In this document: positions 17,607 through 27,084 of the stretch, one piece after another
Position numbering within the stretch: position 1 is the first letter of the stretch
How the letters are laid out: each line of letters opens with the position of its first letter
Assembly: GCA_002205965.3 (NCBI GenBank)
Contig: NADL03000625.1
Span: 186,001-250,000, forward strand
Source: Kappaphycus alvarezii
Lineage: Eukaryota; Rhodophyta; Florideophyceae; Gigartinales; Solieriaceae
Reading direction: 5' to 3'
Length of the DNA: 64,000 bases
Program-made: the position numbers and the translations under genes
The notes under the pieces: model-generated
Databases searched by the model: none
Told to the model about the DNA's origin: nothing
The model's input: the letters and a program-made list of their open reading frames with translations, nothing else

Positions 17607-18320
17607 CGGCCCTCAAAAGGGGAAAAATCTATCCGAGCCAGGAGCGGTTGAGTTGTCGTCGGTTGATCGCGACAGAAGTTCGTTGTTGTATGAGCGAACT
17701 GATAATCGTGAACAAGCGATCGCGCTCGAAGGCAGGGCTACTGCCTTTCCGTAGAGCGATGTACTCAGCAATTCTGGACAGACCTCGTTCGGGACCGGGA
17801 CCGGCAGACCCGTATATATCGAAAGCCATCGGGTGGAAGTCGATACGTAGTTCGGCGCACAGGTGGCCATAGCGGAGAGATTTCGCGCGCTCAGATGCAG
17901 TAAGGGCAGCGAGGGGCGTGTGAATCCGCTGTTGGGCGTATGGAGCGGAGTGGGGGCTGATGACAGTGACGTCGTAGCCCTGCGGGACGGGAGAGAACTG
18001 GACATCATCGATGTAGATGTCGAGGCGGCGGCGGGATTTGGAGGGTCGGGGCAAGTCTTGTGGGAAGGTCCATTCCCGGACAGGGCGAATCCCAATTGAG
18101 ATGCGTAATACCTGGGAAATGAGGCGGTCGCGAACACAATTGTGGCGCCGAATGGAGCCGTCGGCGCAGGGACAGACAGAGGCATGGTGTCCGTAGGAAT
18201 CCAGGGTGGGGACAGTGCGGAAGTGGGCGGCGGCGCAATAGGTGCAGGGTTGTGTGCCAGAGAAGATGGGGACACCAAGACGGATGCATCATGCCTGCTG
18301 ACAGGCTTTGAGCCAGACAT
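17607..18320 (-). pseudogene. LINE-C, C-terminal endonuclease region
   Basis: Minus strand. It starts near 18250 with PCTYCAAAHF...TLDSYGHHASVC, then RRHNCVRDRL (a zinc cluster and RH motif like LINE-A but in a different lineage). It continues in a second frame to 17629 with LDIYIDDVQF, GYDVTVISP, RIDFHPMAFDIYGSAGPG and IQQRTSVAINRR. This is the REL-endonuclease end of a LINE, 5'-truncated. Copia-1 has inserted at its 3' side. Confidence 0.7.
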
Positions 18321-18332
18321 TTAGGCACACGA

Positions 18333-18596
18333 ATGACATTACCCATCATCCTGAACACGTCTAGCATACACCGGGGGATAGCCGAACCGCACTTTTCAAA
18401 CATTAAGGAACCAAATCGACCGAAATCTTTTGGAAGTATAGTTCGTATTATCATGCGGGGTTGCAGAAACGAGGATACATGTAAGGTAAGAATTACGGCC
18501 AATATACGGTATCTACGCTCCGGTACAAATTTACTGGGTACCAAACCACATATCTACCACAGCAAATTAACCCCCCATTTTCACAGAATTACTTTA
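18333..18596 (+). repeat. Dispersed repeat R5
   Basis: Blocks GATAGCCGAACCGCACTTTT / AACCAAATCGA (18376-18422) and TAGTTCGTATTATC...GGTT (18438-18466), then CATGTAAGGTAAGAATTAC. An inverted copy of the first block is at 21640-21715. A plus copy of the second is at 23718-23775. Non-coding. Confidence 0.6.
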
Positions 18597-18606
18597 CTGT
18601 AATTTA

Positions 18607-18845
18607 TGGCGCCTTGGGCGACAACGGCATGGATTTTTTCCGCCGCCTTGATTCCTTCGCTGCTCCCCGTCTCGGTTCCTCCCCTCAACAGGAGCTCCGC
18701 GACTTCGTTACCCGTTTTGCGTTTAGTCTCCAAGTAATGCAGGCGCGACAGGTTTCCACCCGCCGCCCGCATCCGTTGTTAACTTATGAATACCCTCCGC
18801 ACGCTTCTGTGCAACATTGTACAACCAATAAAGATTTACCACCAC
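18607..18845 (+). mobile_element. LINE-B 3' end with target-site duplication
   Basis: A 239-bp insertion encodes GDNGMDFFRRLDSFAAPR to HASVQHCTT and ends AATAAAGATTTACCAC. It is flanked by a perfect 10-bp duplication ctgtaattta (18597-18606 and 18846-18855). This is a textbook 5'-truncated LINE insertion and fixes the 3' end of the family. Confidence 0.85.
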
Positions 18846-18859
18846 CTGTAATTTAATAT

Positions 18860-18985
18860 TAAAAAGTCTTTTTTGCAGTAAAAATTTCGGCCTTCCAAGA
18901 AAATTTTCCCTTCTGAAATGCAACGGAAACTATCCTTATATGATTTCTATTAAAAAATTTCCACACACATATGAGGACAGTTGCT
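18860..18985 (+). repeat. Dispersed repeat R6, unoccupied copy
   Basis: It reads AAATTTCGGCCTTCCAAG...GAAATGCAACGGAAACT...CATATGAGGACAGT. The same sequence at 23815-24140 is interrupted by a LINE-A 3' end, so this is an empty-site control for that insertion. Confidence 0.6.
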
Positions 18986-19282
18986 ATGACGAATTGTCAC
19001 TGGCAGGCAGGCCGCGTTGGACGTGGCAGCGGCCGCAGCGTACCGCTGCATGAATATTGATAGGGGTAAGTCGGCGGGGGAAGAGATCCTGGGAACCAAT
19101 TTCCCTGAGAAGGAGGTGTTGCGAGCGACAAAAGTGCTACCGTGGTATTGTTGAACGAACAAAAGGGAGTGTATATAGAAAAAAGTTGAGGAAGCTACAA
19201 GCAAGTATAAAAGGGGCAGGGTCTTCCACCGACGCTCTGCGACTAGCGTAAGAAAACGTTTTTTTGGGTCTGAAGTTGACTC

Positions 19283-19510
19283 TCAACTTCCTACTACTCT
19301 GGACTTGGCTTGAAGTTGTCTGCCAACTTGCTTGACCTCTCCATGAGGAAGCAGTTTACTCAGCTTATATAGACTTTTGGCTACCCGTAAAGTCCGAACA
19401 AAACTACAGAAGATACCAAGAAATGCATAAAAATACTTTGTGTGGACAATATGCTCTAAGCAAAAGATACTTAAGAAACTAACAATTAATTTGGTCCTCT
19501 TATTTCCCAT
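19283..19510 (-). CDS. Small overlapping ORF, LTR-C copy (75 aa)
   Basis: MGNKRTKLIVSFLSIFCL at its N-terminus is the counterpart of 6218-6493. It is intact to a stop at 19283. Coding status is uncertain, for the same reasons as the LTR-B copy. Confidence 0.3.
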   Translation of the reverse strand: MGNKRTKLIVSFLSIFCLEHIVHTKYFYAFLGIFCSFVRTLRVAKSLYKLSKLLPHGEVKQVGRQLQAKSRVVGS

Positions 19511-20122
19511 TCTCTAAATCAGATCCAAACAACTCCTCTAAAATATCCATGCTGTCCAAGCAGTCCCCACAAATATCTGCGAATGGCTCACAGCTCTCTA
19601 TTCCCCCTGGGAGATATCTAGATTACTAAAGATATCTCCATCCGGTTCCATCGTGGGCACAACTTGATCCATACTCTCCATTCCAGGCCCCACCAGTCCA
19701 ACACTTTCCATTCCCCCTGTTCCCTCATCCTCCTCATCCTCCTCCTCCTCCCCATACTCCTCCTCATCCTCTTCCTCATCCTCCCCCTCATCCTCATCCT
19801 CCTCATCCTCCTCATCCTCATCCTCCTCATCCTCCTCATCCTCCTCCTCCTTCTCCCGAGCCTCGTGCACTAGCTCAGGGGGTAACCATTCCTCGAAGGA
19901 CTCCCCGCTCTCCTCCTCGACCTTCTCAGCCTCTCCCTCACTTACCTCCCTCGCTTCTTCTTCTATGAAGAGGCGGCGAACGAACTCGATGATTTGCTTC
20001 TTTGTTTGCCGCCGGATGTAGTCGTCGGCATCGGTTGGCCCGTAGGCGGCGATACGAAGGCCATTGATGGGACGGGAAGGGCGGTTTTTGGAAATAGGGA
20101 CAGAGGGGCGAAGGTTGTTCGT
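19500..20122 (-). pseudogene. LTR-encoded acidic protein, damaged copy
   Basis: It keeps the N-terminal block (RPSVPISKNRPSRPINGL, GPTDADDYIRRQTKKQIIEFV), the Glu/Asp tract and the C-terminal block. The ATG is ACG (20122-20120), and one base is missing in the G run near 19604 (CAGGGGGAATAG), truncating the C-terminus. At the protein level it matches the intact copy at 5482 closely outside the acid tract, so it degraded recently. Confidence 0.75.
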
Positions 20123-20487
20123 TTTGATAGACGTTAGGGAACGGGAGGCAATGAAGGGTGTTTTGGGTGTGTGGGGGGAGAGGGGTGATGAGTAAAATGA
20201 TCGGGGGCATTTGGAACTTAGAATAAAGGGGTTTAAATAGGCTCCCGGGCAGGTTCTATAGATTAGGAATAGGTAAAATAAATCGGCAAGGGATTTTTGC
20301 AGTAGTGCATTTGCGCCCTTCTTCTCAAAAAAGGCGAATTTGGAGGAGGAGGTAAGCTAAAAGGGAAAATGGACTTGATTCGGGGTCGATTCAGAGAGTT
20401 AAATACAGTATAAAAATATCTAGATAAAATGGAAGTAAATTTGGAAATGGCGATGGGAGAAGTTAGGGGCGGGATCGTTGCAGGTTG

Positions 20488-20581
20488 CTGGATTACACGA
20501 AGGGAGGACCATTTCCTGTATTACATGAAGGGAGGACCATTTCCTGTATTAAATGAGGGGAGGACCATTTATTGTATTACA
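20488..20581 (-). repeat. 28-bp tandem repeat at the LTR-C 5' end
   Basis: About three copies of a unit containing GTAATACAGGAAATGGTCC and TCCCTTCAT sit at the very start of the LTR. Copies differ by a few bases. Position suggests a promoter-proximal (U3) array, like the 22-bp array in the complete gypsy LTR. Confidence 0.7.
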
Positions 20582-20825
20582 AATATCCTGCGAGCCCGGC
20601 TGATTCCACGGCCTTGACTGTAGCGTTTCTTGCCACTTTGGTTATGACGGCGTAAGCGTCTGGATGCCAACCGCCGAGAGTGGATATGGGCACCGGGACG
20701 AGTCTGCCACGAGAGGAAGTAGCAATGAAGGGTTGATACTTTCTGTGCTTCGCCGCTCGGGCTGTGTTAAGCGAGGTCAACGGGTTGAGGGTGTTGACTC
20801 TCCTGTTCGATGGCGCGAGAGGTAC

Positions 20826-21615
20826 TCAGTCGTATCCGCCGAGCGCCCTATCACTTTCTGCTACCATTCCATATGCGAAGGGCCAAAAGTCTCATGGCCA
20901 GCGCTTTCAGTGGAATCTGTCGAGAACCCTCTCTTGAAGAGACCCGACCTCTTTTGCAGCAACTTCGAGCCGAGTTAAAATCTCTTCAAGATGCAATGGG
21001 TTTGTTGCTTGCAGAAAGGCAGGCCTGCACCTCAAGTAGTTTTCTTCTTCAACAGTTCATTGACATTCGTGAGAAAATGTGTGATATGCATACTATATCC
21101 AGGAAATATTGGCAGTTAGTTACGAAGTTCGACATGAGCTGAGTACTGTGGTGAAAAAGTTTGATTGTCTGGAGAAAGCACAAAAATTGAGAGAGGAGAG
21201 GGATTCTACTGTTCTACAAGCGAAGGAGCGCCAAGTCAAAAACTTGGAAGAGTCCCCTTGTTGTGTAGAGGATTAGCTAAGATAGGCCAAAAGCCAAAGG
21301 CGGTACAGCAAAATTCAGCAAGGATGATGGTGCAACGGAGGCAATACAGAAGTTGCAAACCGAAACACCCAGTGCTGCGGAAGTACTGTCCAGAGCATAG
21401 GAAATGGCAATAGAACGTTTAAGAGCTAAAGTCGAAGGTAGCAAAATGAAAGCAGCCCGACTAGATAGTATGCTAACTCAGAAAGAAAGGTGCGAAACGT
21501 GCGCAGCAAAATGAAAAGTTTCGCAGATTTATTGAAGAGGTTACTGAATCGGAGATATTTCCCAGCTGACCAGTAGATACCGCATACAAGAGGAATGGCC
21601 GAACGACGGAACAAA
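20826..21615 (+). pseudogene. Coiled-coil protein relic
   Basis: Overlapping frames give a continuous heptad-like protein. RPLLQQLRAELKSLQDAMG and SSFLLQQFIDIREKM run to 21142. ELSTVVKKFDCLEKAQKLRE and KERQVKNLEE follow to about 21275. Then EAIQKLQTETPSAAEVLSRA, MAIERLRAKVEGSKMKAARL and QNEKFRRFIEEVTESEIF run to 21565. Several stops and shifts break it. No specific family recognised. It could be a LINE ORF1 or a host coiled-coil gene. Confidence 0.45.
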
Positions 21616-21639
21616 ATGTCGATGACGAAAAAAATCGAT

Positions 21640-21715
21640 TTGGTTCTTTAATATTTGAAAAGTGCGGTGTGGCTATCCCCATTGTATGCTAAACATGTTC
21701 AGGCTAACACTCGAT
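21640..21715 (-). repeat. Dispersed repeat R5, inverted partial copy
   Basis: TCGATTTGGTTCTTTAATAT...AAAAGTGCGGTGTGGCTATCC is the reverse complement of 18376-18422, with a few differences. Confidence 0.6.
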
Positions 21716-21910
21716 CACAAAAGGGGAAAAAAGGGGGTGTCTTTATTGCGATGCACGGATTGGCTGGAACCCATCACTCGATCACAAAAGGGAGGGGGAA
21801 AAAGGGGGTGTCTCTATACTGAACGTCAGTTTTACTCCTTTTACTTATCTTGAGTGTACTATTGAGATGTACGGATTGGCTGGAACCCATTTTGAGTTGC
21901 AAATCTGATC
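21716..21910 (+). repeat. G-rich repeat R3, two tandem copies
   Basis: Two units each start with AAAAAGGGGGTGTCT and end in GGATTGGCTGGAACCCAT. The second carries an extra ~70 bases (CTGAACGTCAG...CTTGAGTGTA) in the middle and continues to GAGTTGCAAATCTGATC. Confidence 0.7.
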
Positions 21911-22009
21911 ACAAGATAGAAGGGAAAATTTTCGGGGTTTTTTAATGTATGGAAGTTGTGGTCAGAATCCTACAACCGTTCTTAGGGCCGATGTTCTATC
22001 CCCACTGTT

Positions 22010-23250
22010 TCTGCGAATACTGATTCGCCCGGCAAGGGAATCACACCCGGCACAGATTTTCTTTATGCTCTGACAAAATTCCTCAACATCTGTTTGAATG
22101 GCGATCTACCGGCCGTGCAATTGGCTGCGTGCCCCCGTATTTCAGCGGAGGCCATCTTACTGCGCTGGCGAAGGAAAACGGGGATTCCGTCCTATCACTG
22201 TTGAGCTTCTCTTCCGACACCTAATTTCTAGGCTCGCTGCACTTGAAGCCACCGGCGCCCTCCGCTCCTACCTCTTGCCCCATCAGATCGGAGTAGGCAT
22301 CAGGAACGGCACGGGTGCAATAATTCATTCCGTGCGTCGTCTTTTCGAGAGCCCCGAGCTCGATCACCAAGTATTGATCCAGATTGGAGCTCGCAACGCG
22401 TTCAATTGCATTTCCCGCGAGCGCATCCTGGAACCAATACAAACGCATGCCCTAGGCCTCGCACGATGGGTACTATGAAAGTGCTGCTACTGTCTGTCTT
22501 ATCCGCCACTCTCTGTCTGAACGAATTTATTGATCTCCGCTCAAATTGCTATTCTGGTTACTGCGTTGTGAGTAACCTCGAATTAATGCAATTCGAGCTT
22601 ATTAGAATTTACCTATTTTCCGCTGTCTGCACCACTACATATCCTAGCTTCGAAATGTAGTCTAGTTGCTCTGCTTGGAGACTATTTAAGGTCTGTTCTT
22701 GTTGTAGTTTGGTTCAACCTCAAGCTAATAAGCTAATGCAACTACCTTCCATGTAGCTCTTCTTGGTAAAAGCCATTCCTTGCCAATGCTGTTTTGCTAA
22801 TTCTCTATTCGCAACCTGCTCTACTTGTGCCACGGAGCTATCTGCCTGCCCAGAACCACTGCTACACTTACAAAGGTACACCCCTGTTACGATGCACCCA
22901 CAGAGCTAGCTTTCGGCCCTTAGGATGTCCGAAGTTCAGAGGGCGCTCAGCAATGTAATCCCCTCGGTCTCTTCCTCTCAGCCCTGATTCTTTATCCTCT
23001 CTCTCTCTCGGTACAGGTGAGGTTTTCACCTGCCCTGAATGCTTGGTATGCAGATGGCAGTAACATTTTCCTTTCTCGTTCCCAATCGGCCGCTTCCATC
23101 CGGTTCATCCAGCTCGAAGAAGGTCCACTCGGGTTCCAGCTCAACCTTTAGAGGACCAAAATTTACGGCTTCTCCCGTTACCCCGTCCCTGTCACTTCAC
23201 TACCCCTTTTGACCTTTCACTTCACGCTTGACCTGTGCTTGTAACCCGTT
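22010..23250 (+). pseudogene. LINE-B reverse transcriptase, decayed
   Basis: RT landmarks appear in order across frames: GFRPITVELLFRHL (about 22173), LLPHQIGVGIRNGTGAIIHS (22270-22330), motif A as VLIQIGARNAFNCISRE (22370-22430, with the catalytic Asp replaced by Gly), motif B as EGAQQCNPLGLFLSALIL (about 22945-23000) and motif C as WYADGSN (about 23045, one Asp lost), then EGPLGFQLNL (23118-23150). The A-to-B spacing is about 300 bases longer than usual, suggesting an insertion between about 22560 and 22890. It is non-functional. Confidence 0.65.
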
Positions 23251-23690
23251 GAGGTCTTGTTCTGGTTCACGGAACAGGGAACGGACGTCACTTTCTAGAG
23301 TACCGGATCGAACCATTTCCTCTTCCCTACTGGACTGCCTTCCTCCAGACTTCCTTCTCCAAACCTTCATTCTGCCACGCTCCGCGCCTGCACCGCATTA
23401 GGTGCGAGCGCCGGGCACTCGTGTCCTCGCGCGTCTTGCGGATTGCGCACCTACGGCTACGGGGCTCTAGTTGCATCGGCTAGTGTCTATTGGACCGTTG
23501 TCCTCATATGAGGACTACTTTTAGCACTTCTTTTTCAATACAAAATTTTTTAACCTCAGCGCATTTCTTGTCCCTCCGCATTAGTTCATGAGTGTAGATG
23601 GCCGATCAAAACAAACTTTTCAAGATTGTTGACCTCGGTGAAGGCTACAGCAGTTTTCCCTCACCAGCTTCCGCTCCTCGCAAGAAGTTG
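23251..23690. other. Unassigned spacer
   Basis: A GC-rich stretch (about 23390-23470) is followed by a 16-bp perfect palindrome GTCCTCATATGAGGAC (23500-23515). No gene recognised. Confidence 0.4.
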
Positions 23691-23835
23691 TGAAAACGAC
23701 TTCATTTTGGAAGGTAAAATAGTTCGTATTATCGTGGGGGGTTTTAGGAACGAGGGCGCATGTACAGTAAAAATTACTGTACTGTAACTAAACATAAAAA
23801 ACCTTTTTTCTAGTAGAAATTTCGGGCTTCCAAAA

Positions 23836-24096
23836 CATTTACCAAGAAACGTGGCTGTGAGGGCACTGGAGACGTACGGAAAGGTTCGGGGGGTTTTGAT
23901 GCAAAGGCACGCTGCAGCAGCCGTCATGTCCAATGCGGCCTGCTTGGTGGCTGGCCTGAAGGTAGCATTTTAGGAAGCGTAGTTCCTTCCCCATTACGCT
24001 GTAGGTATACCCTTTTTGAGTCGATTGCGGTTGTCTGGAAAACCATGGATAGGTCGGAAATATCTTCCAACAGTAAAACACCCAAACGTTTCCCCT
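23836..24096 (+). mobile_element. LINE-A 3' end, 5'-truncated insertion with TSD
   Basis: It carries the last ~45 codons (RALETYGKVRGVLMQRHAAAAV, stop TAG near 23970) plus the full 3' UTR. It sits in repeat R6 between duplications ttccaaaa (23828-23835 and 24097-24104). The uninterrupted R6 copy at 18860-18985 shows the pre-insertion sequence. Confidence 0.85.
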
Positions 24097-24159
24097 TTCC
24101 AAAATGTAACGGAAATTTGTCCTCATATGAGGACAGTGCTTGGTCGGATAGACACTAGG

Positions 24160-25575
24160 GATATGGCCTTCTCAAGTGGCGGTTTCGCCTGCGCCAGGAA
24201 GGCTCTCACCCTCGACCAGGTACCGCAAAGCTAAGTGCACCCTGCCGTACTCAACCCTGGCGGTTTTCCCGCCAGCATGCGGGGGTTCCTGAGCCAAATG
24301 GTCCTGGTGGTCGTACCCAAGGCCGTTCTTCTGGAGCACTCGTCTTCGTCGCCGTCGCTTTCTGTAAGTATCGCGCTTACAGTGGAAGTTTTTCAAGCGA
24401 TTACACCAATGGCTCGCCATGGTTGTGATGGTGGATTTTTTCTTCCCCCTCTTTTGGCGGGTTTCACACTACTGGCACACTGCGCAAGACGACACTTTGC
24501 TCCTTTTCACTTGGCCATCTGTCTTAAAGTCTTAAGTGAACGCAAGCATGGAAGATTTCGATTACGACGATGGAAAAGAGTACGACGAGTGGTCGGATGA
24601 CATTGCAGTCTTTGATCCCGCAAATCCCCTCGCAGAGGCACTCCGCATGTGGTCTCAGTTGCCACATAATCTAAAACCGCCCGGACAATCGTACTTCTAC
24701 CTGAGAATGGTTCATTTCAAGCTGGAAGAGGAAGTACAAAGGAAGCTCCGAAGCCCCCGTCCCGACTTGAAAGACCTGAACACGCACGTCCAACATGTCG
24801 TGTCGGACCTGCACTGTTTTGTCTGTGTCCACAACGTTACGGTGTGGTGGGGATACGGGCTCGGACATGTAGTGGCAGCGATTTTATCGCGGCTCCTTCC
24901 TCATTCTCAAATGTCGAAGGCTACCTCTCGTCCCTACGCGACCTCCTGTTCACCATCTTTGATGGAACCCGCTCAGACAAGAGCTGCCCCCCACAGTCCC
25001 CAAGACCAACAAGCCCAAGGTCAACAATCCGTGTCGACCCAGCCCTTCACGCCTGTCACCATCTTTTGACGAGCAGCCGCTATCTTTTCTGGAAGCCGCC
25101 CCTACCACAAACATACCCGAAGACGTCTATGGGAAGAAATCAACTGGGCACGCGTGAAAGGTTAGTAAGAGCTCGGATTTGGCGACTAATTTGGACCTTA
25201 GCCATGTGGACTCTGCTCCGTCGGCTCCCAACAGAGACAAGCCCCCGGTCAATCCGTCGTTTCTAACGAACTCTTCACGCCCGTCACCATCTGGTGACGA
25301 GCAGCCTCTATCTTTCCTGGAAGCCGCCCCTATCACAAATACCCTCGAAGGCGTTTATGTTCAGACGTCAGCACGGCGCACGGGTGATGTTATTACGAGG
25401 ACGGAGATGGCCACCGGCCTGGCTTTTACGGGGCCGTACGGAACTATGCATCTCTGGGTGCCTTTGACATGGATGGATTGGTCTGGCTTCAACTCTGAAG
25501 ACCGCGACGGCGTCACTGACGCAGTTGTCCTAACAAAGGAGCTGGATCTTGTCGAGGCGGTGGTTCAGTAAGTAG
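24160..25575 (+). mobile_element. LINE-A-like 5' region (leader and N-terminal ORFs)
   Basis: This GC-richer unit carries one clear ORF (24548-25069) and then a ~240-bp segment present twice (about 25010-25135 and 25235-25355). The segment encodes the VNP...PSGDEQPLSFLEAAPI stretch also found at 9419-9560 ahead of LINE-A RT motifs. No RT follows. The assignment to LINE-A rests on that shared stretch only. Confidence 0.5.
24548..25069 (+). CDS. Unknown ORF at the start of the LINE-A-like unit
   Basis: The first ATG is at 24548; the longer frame begins at a GTG (24536). The ~173-aa product is acidic at its start (MEDFDYDDGKEYDEWSDD), then VFDPANPLAEALRMWSQL, a helical charged middle (VHFKLEEEVQRKL, HVQHVVSDLHCFVCV) and a Pro/Gln-rich end. 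No domain recognised. After about residue 110 the reading may slip, because the third frame gives more protein-like sequence (SSFSNVEGYLSSLRDLL). Possibly the LINE ORF1 or the N-terminal part of its polyprotein. Confidence 0.45.
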   Translation: MEDFDYDDGKEYDEWSDDIAVFDPANPLAEALRMWSQLPHNLKPPGQSYFYLRMVHFKLEEEVQRKLRSPRPDLKDLNTHVQHVVSDLHCFVCVHNVTVWWGYGLGHVVAAILSRLLPHSQMSKATSRPYATSCSPSLMEPAQTRAAPHSPQDQQAQGQQSVSTQPFTPVTIF

Positions 25576-25675
25576 CGATGGTGAGTAGCAGTCTGCCACG
25601 CATGCTAACTCATGGATGGTCTACGATGTGGTCACTATCCGGATAATTCCGGAACTTAGCCATGCGTCTCTTTCA

Positions 25676-25703
25676 AATGTAAACCACCCAAACATTTCCC
25701 CGA
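25676..25703 (+). repeat. LINE-A 3' UTR remnant
   Basis: Only the last part of the tail (AAACCACCCAAACATTTCCCC) is recognisable. Confidence 0.5.
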
Positions 25704-25885
25704 TTGTTTCGGGTCATCATTCGTAAAGTTCTGATCAAAACCTTCTCGACTTCTTGGAAGGCAACGAAACTTTGCGAAAGAACTTGTGAGGACGCTCGCA
25801 GTTTCACTCTTTCTACTTCCCTTTTAAAGGAACTGTCGTGCGCCATCCTCCGATGGCATTGTGGCAGATGGCGATGAGTGAGTAA

Positions 25886-26249
25886 TGTTGTATTTTTCTC
25901 ATTACTCATGCTAGGTTTACATGCAATTGCATGAAATATACACGTTGGTCATTTAGACATGGACGCATGTGCATTTGGTCACAGCGAGGCATTATCAACA
26001 TCAAATGCATCGTCTTCACAACATTTGTTGTGTGAAGGTGATTACCTCAGCAATACTCTAGAGCTAGTGATTTAGAACTGTATATATGTAGGTTGAGCTA
26101 CCCAAACTCACCGAACTAAAAGTAACGAGTACGAATTACTCAGCTTGACGTCTAATTTAAACACGACCAAGACTATCACCTTGGTCTTCTTGAGTTTCGT
26201 GCCTGGACTAACTGCCAGCTTTCGTTCAAACCCCATCAAAACTCCCACA
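25886..26249 (+). repeat. Copia-2 putative 5' LTR
   Basis: The end at CCACA is fixed by the primer-binding site two bases later. The start at TGTTGTATTTTTC is the best TG candidate only, since there is no second LTR to align. It contains a TATATATG element at about 26081. Confidence 0.55.
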
Positions 26250-26253
26250 TGTT

Positions 26254-27064
26254 ATGGGCCCAGAACCCATGATGAACAACATAAGATATACGATTGAAAA
26301 GTCAACAGAAAAAAACTACTCCGTGTGGGCGTTTCAGTTACGCCTTATTTTGGATTCTCGTGATTTGTGGCGCTTTGTGGAAATAGGCCCTGATTTCGAA
26401 ACGGAGATTAAAAGGGATGATTTCGTGGATGTTGTGTCAAAGAAAAAGAAAGAGCATAGGCTACAGCAACAGTGCTTGGCCGAAATTTTACTGAATGTCG
26501 ACTCTAAACATTTGCCTTCTTTAGCAAGAAAGAGGGATCCTAAAGAGAAATGGGATGCTCTAGAGAGCTTGCAAAGAAGCAAGTCTGCACCAAGTCAGTC
26601 TACTCTGAGAAAAAATTGTTCAGACTCCGTATGAAGGAGGTTCAGTCTATTAGGTCATACATTGAAGAAATATGTTAAATTGAAAATGAGCTATCATTAA
26701 GTGGCTATGAACTAGATTCGAACGACAAAAAGTTTGCTCTTTTACAGGGCTTGGGGAAGGATTATGAAGTGACAAAAGCGGTACTTCAGAATAGTATGGA
26801 TTTGTCATTCGAGGAAACTGTCTCCAGGTTAGAGATAAGAGAAGGGGAACTGAGCATAAAAGGAAGGAGTAGCAAAGATAAAAAAACCTTATTCTGCACT
26901 GTAAAGGGCAAAAATAAGCGGAAACCATTTAATGGAAAGTGTCATGGTTGTGGCAAACGAGGCAATCAGTTTTACAAGTGCTACCTTAATACAGAGTCAA
27001 AGAGTTATAGGCCTCATTTTAAAACCACACCTGAAATTGAGGAAAGAATTCGCAGTCTAAATTA
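26254..27064 (+). pseudogene. gag: Copia-2 gag
   Basis: The ATG at 26254 lies in the primer-binding site (MGPEPMMNNIRYTIEKST). The copia gag pattern NYSVWAFQLRLILDSRDLW and PKEKWDALESLQ runs to a frame break near 26610, and an in-frame stop sits near 26676. The rest reads LSLSGYELDSNDKKFALL, then a zinc knuckle CHGCGKRGNQFYKC at about 26940 in which the zinc-binding His is Asn. The knuckle packages RNA; its loss marks a dead copy. Confidence 0.75.
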
Positions 27065-27084
27065 AAGGGCAAAGGCTAAGGATG

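Larger units (their letters stand above)
19058..20581 (-). mobile_element. Solo LTR of the gypsy family (LTR-C), nested in LINE-A
   Basis: 1524 bp. On the minus strand it starts TGTAATACAATAAATGG (20581) and ends CTTACCCCTATCA (19058). TSD aatat is at 19053-19057 and 20582-20586. It contains the TATA-like CTATTTAAACCCC (about 20232-20246), a damaged acidic ORF and the paired hairpins (19274-19345), matching LTR-B throughout its central and 3' parts. Its 5' end differs from LTR-B and carries a 28-bp tandem repeat. Confidence 0.9.
18990..20825 (-). pseudogene. LINE-A copy 4, split by a solo LTR
   Basis: The minus-strand C-terminus of the LINE-A protein is in two parts. 20825-20587 encodes LAPSNRRVNTLNPLTSLNTA, STLGGWHPDAYAV and AVESAGLAGY. 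19057-18990 encodes MQRYAAAAATSNAACL. The solo LTR at 19058-20581 sits between them with one aatat duplication on each side. The copy lacks everything upstream of the endonuclease core. Confidence 0.8.

Noticed and set aside
17613..18320. Pro/Ser-rich 235-aa minus-strand ORF
   Set aside because: Another frame of the same DNA encodes LINE endonuclease motifs; the Pro/Ser frame is its shadow.
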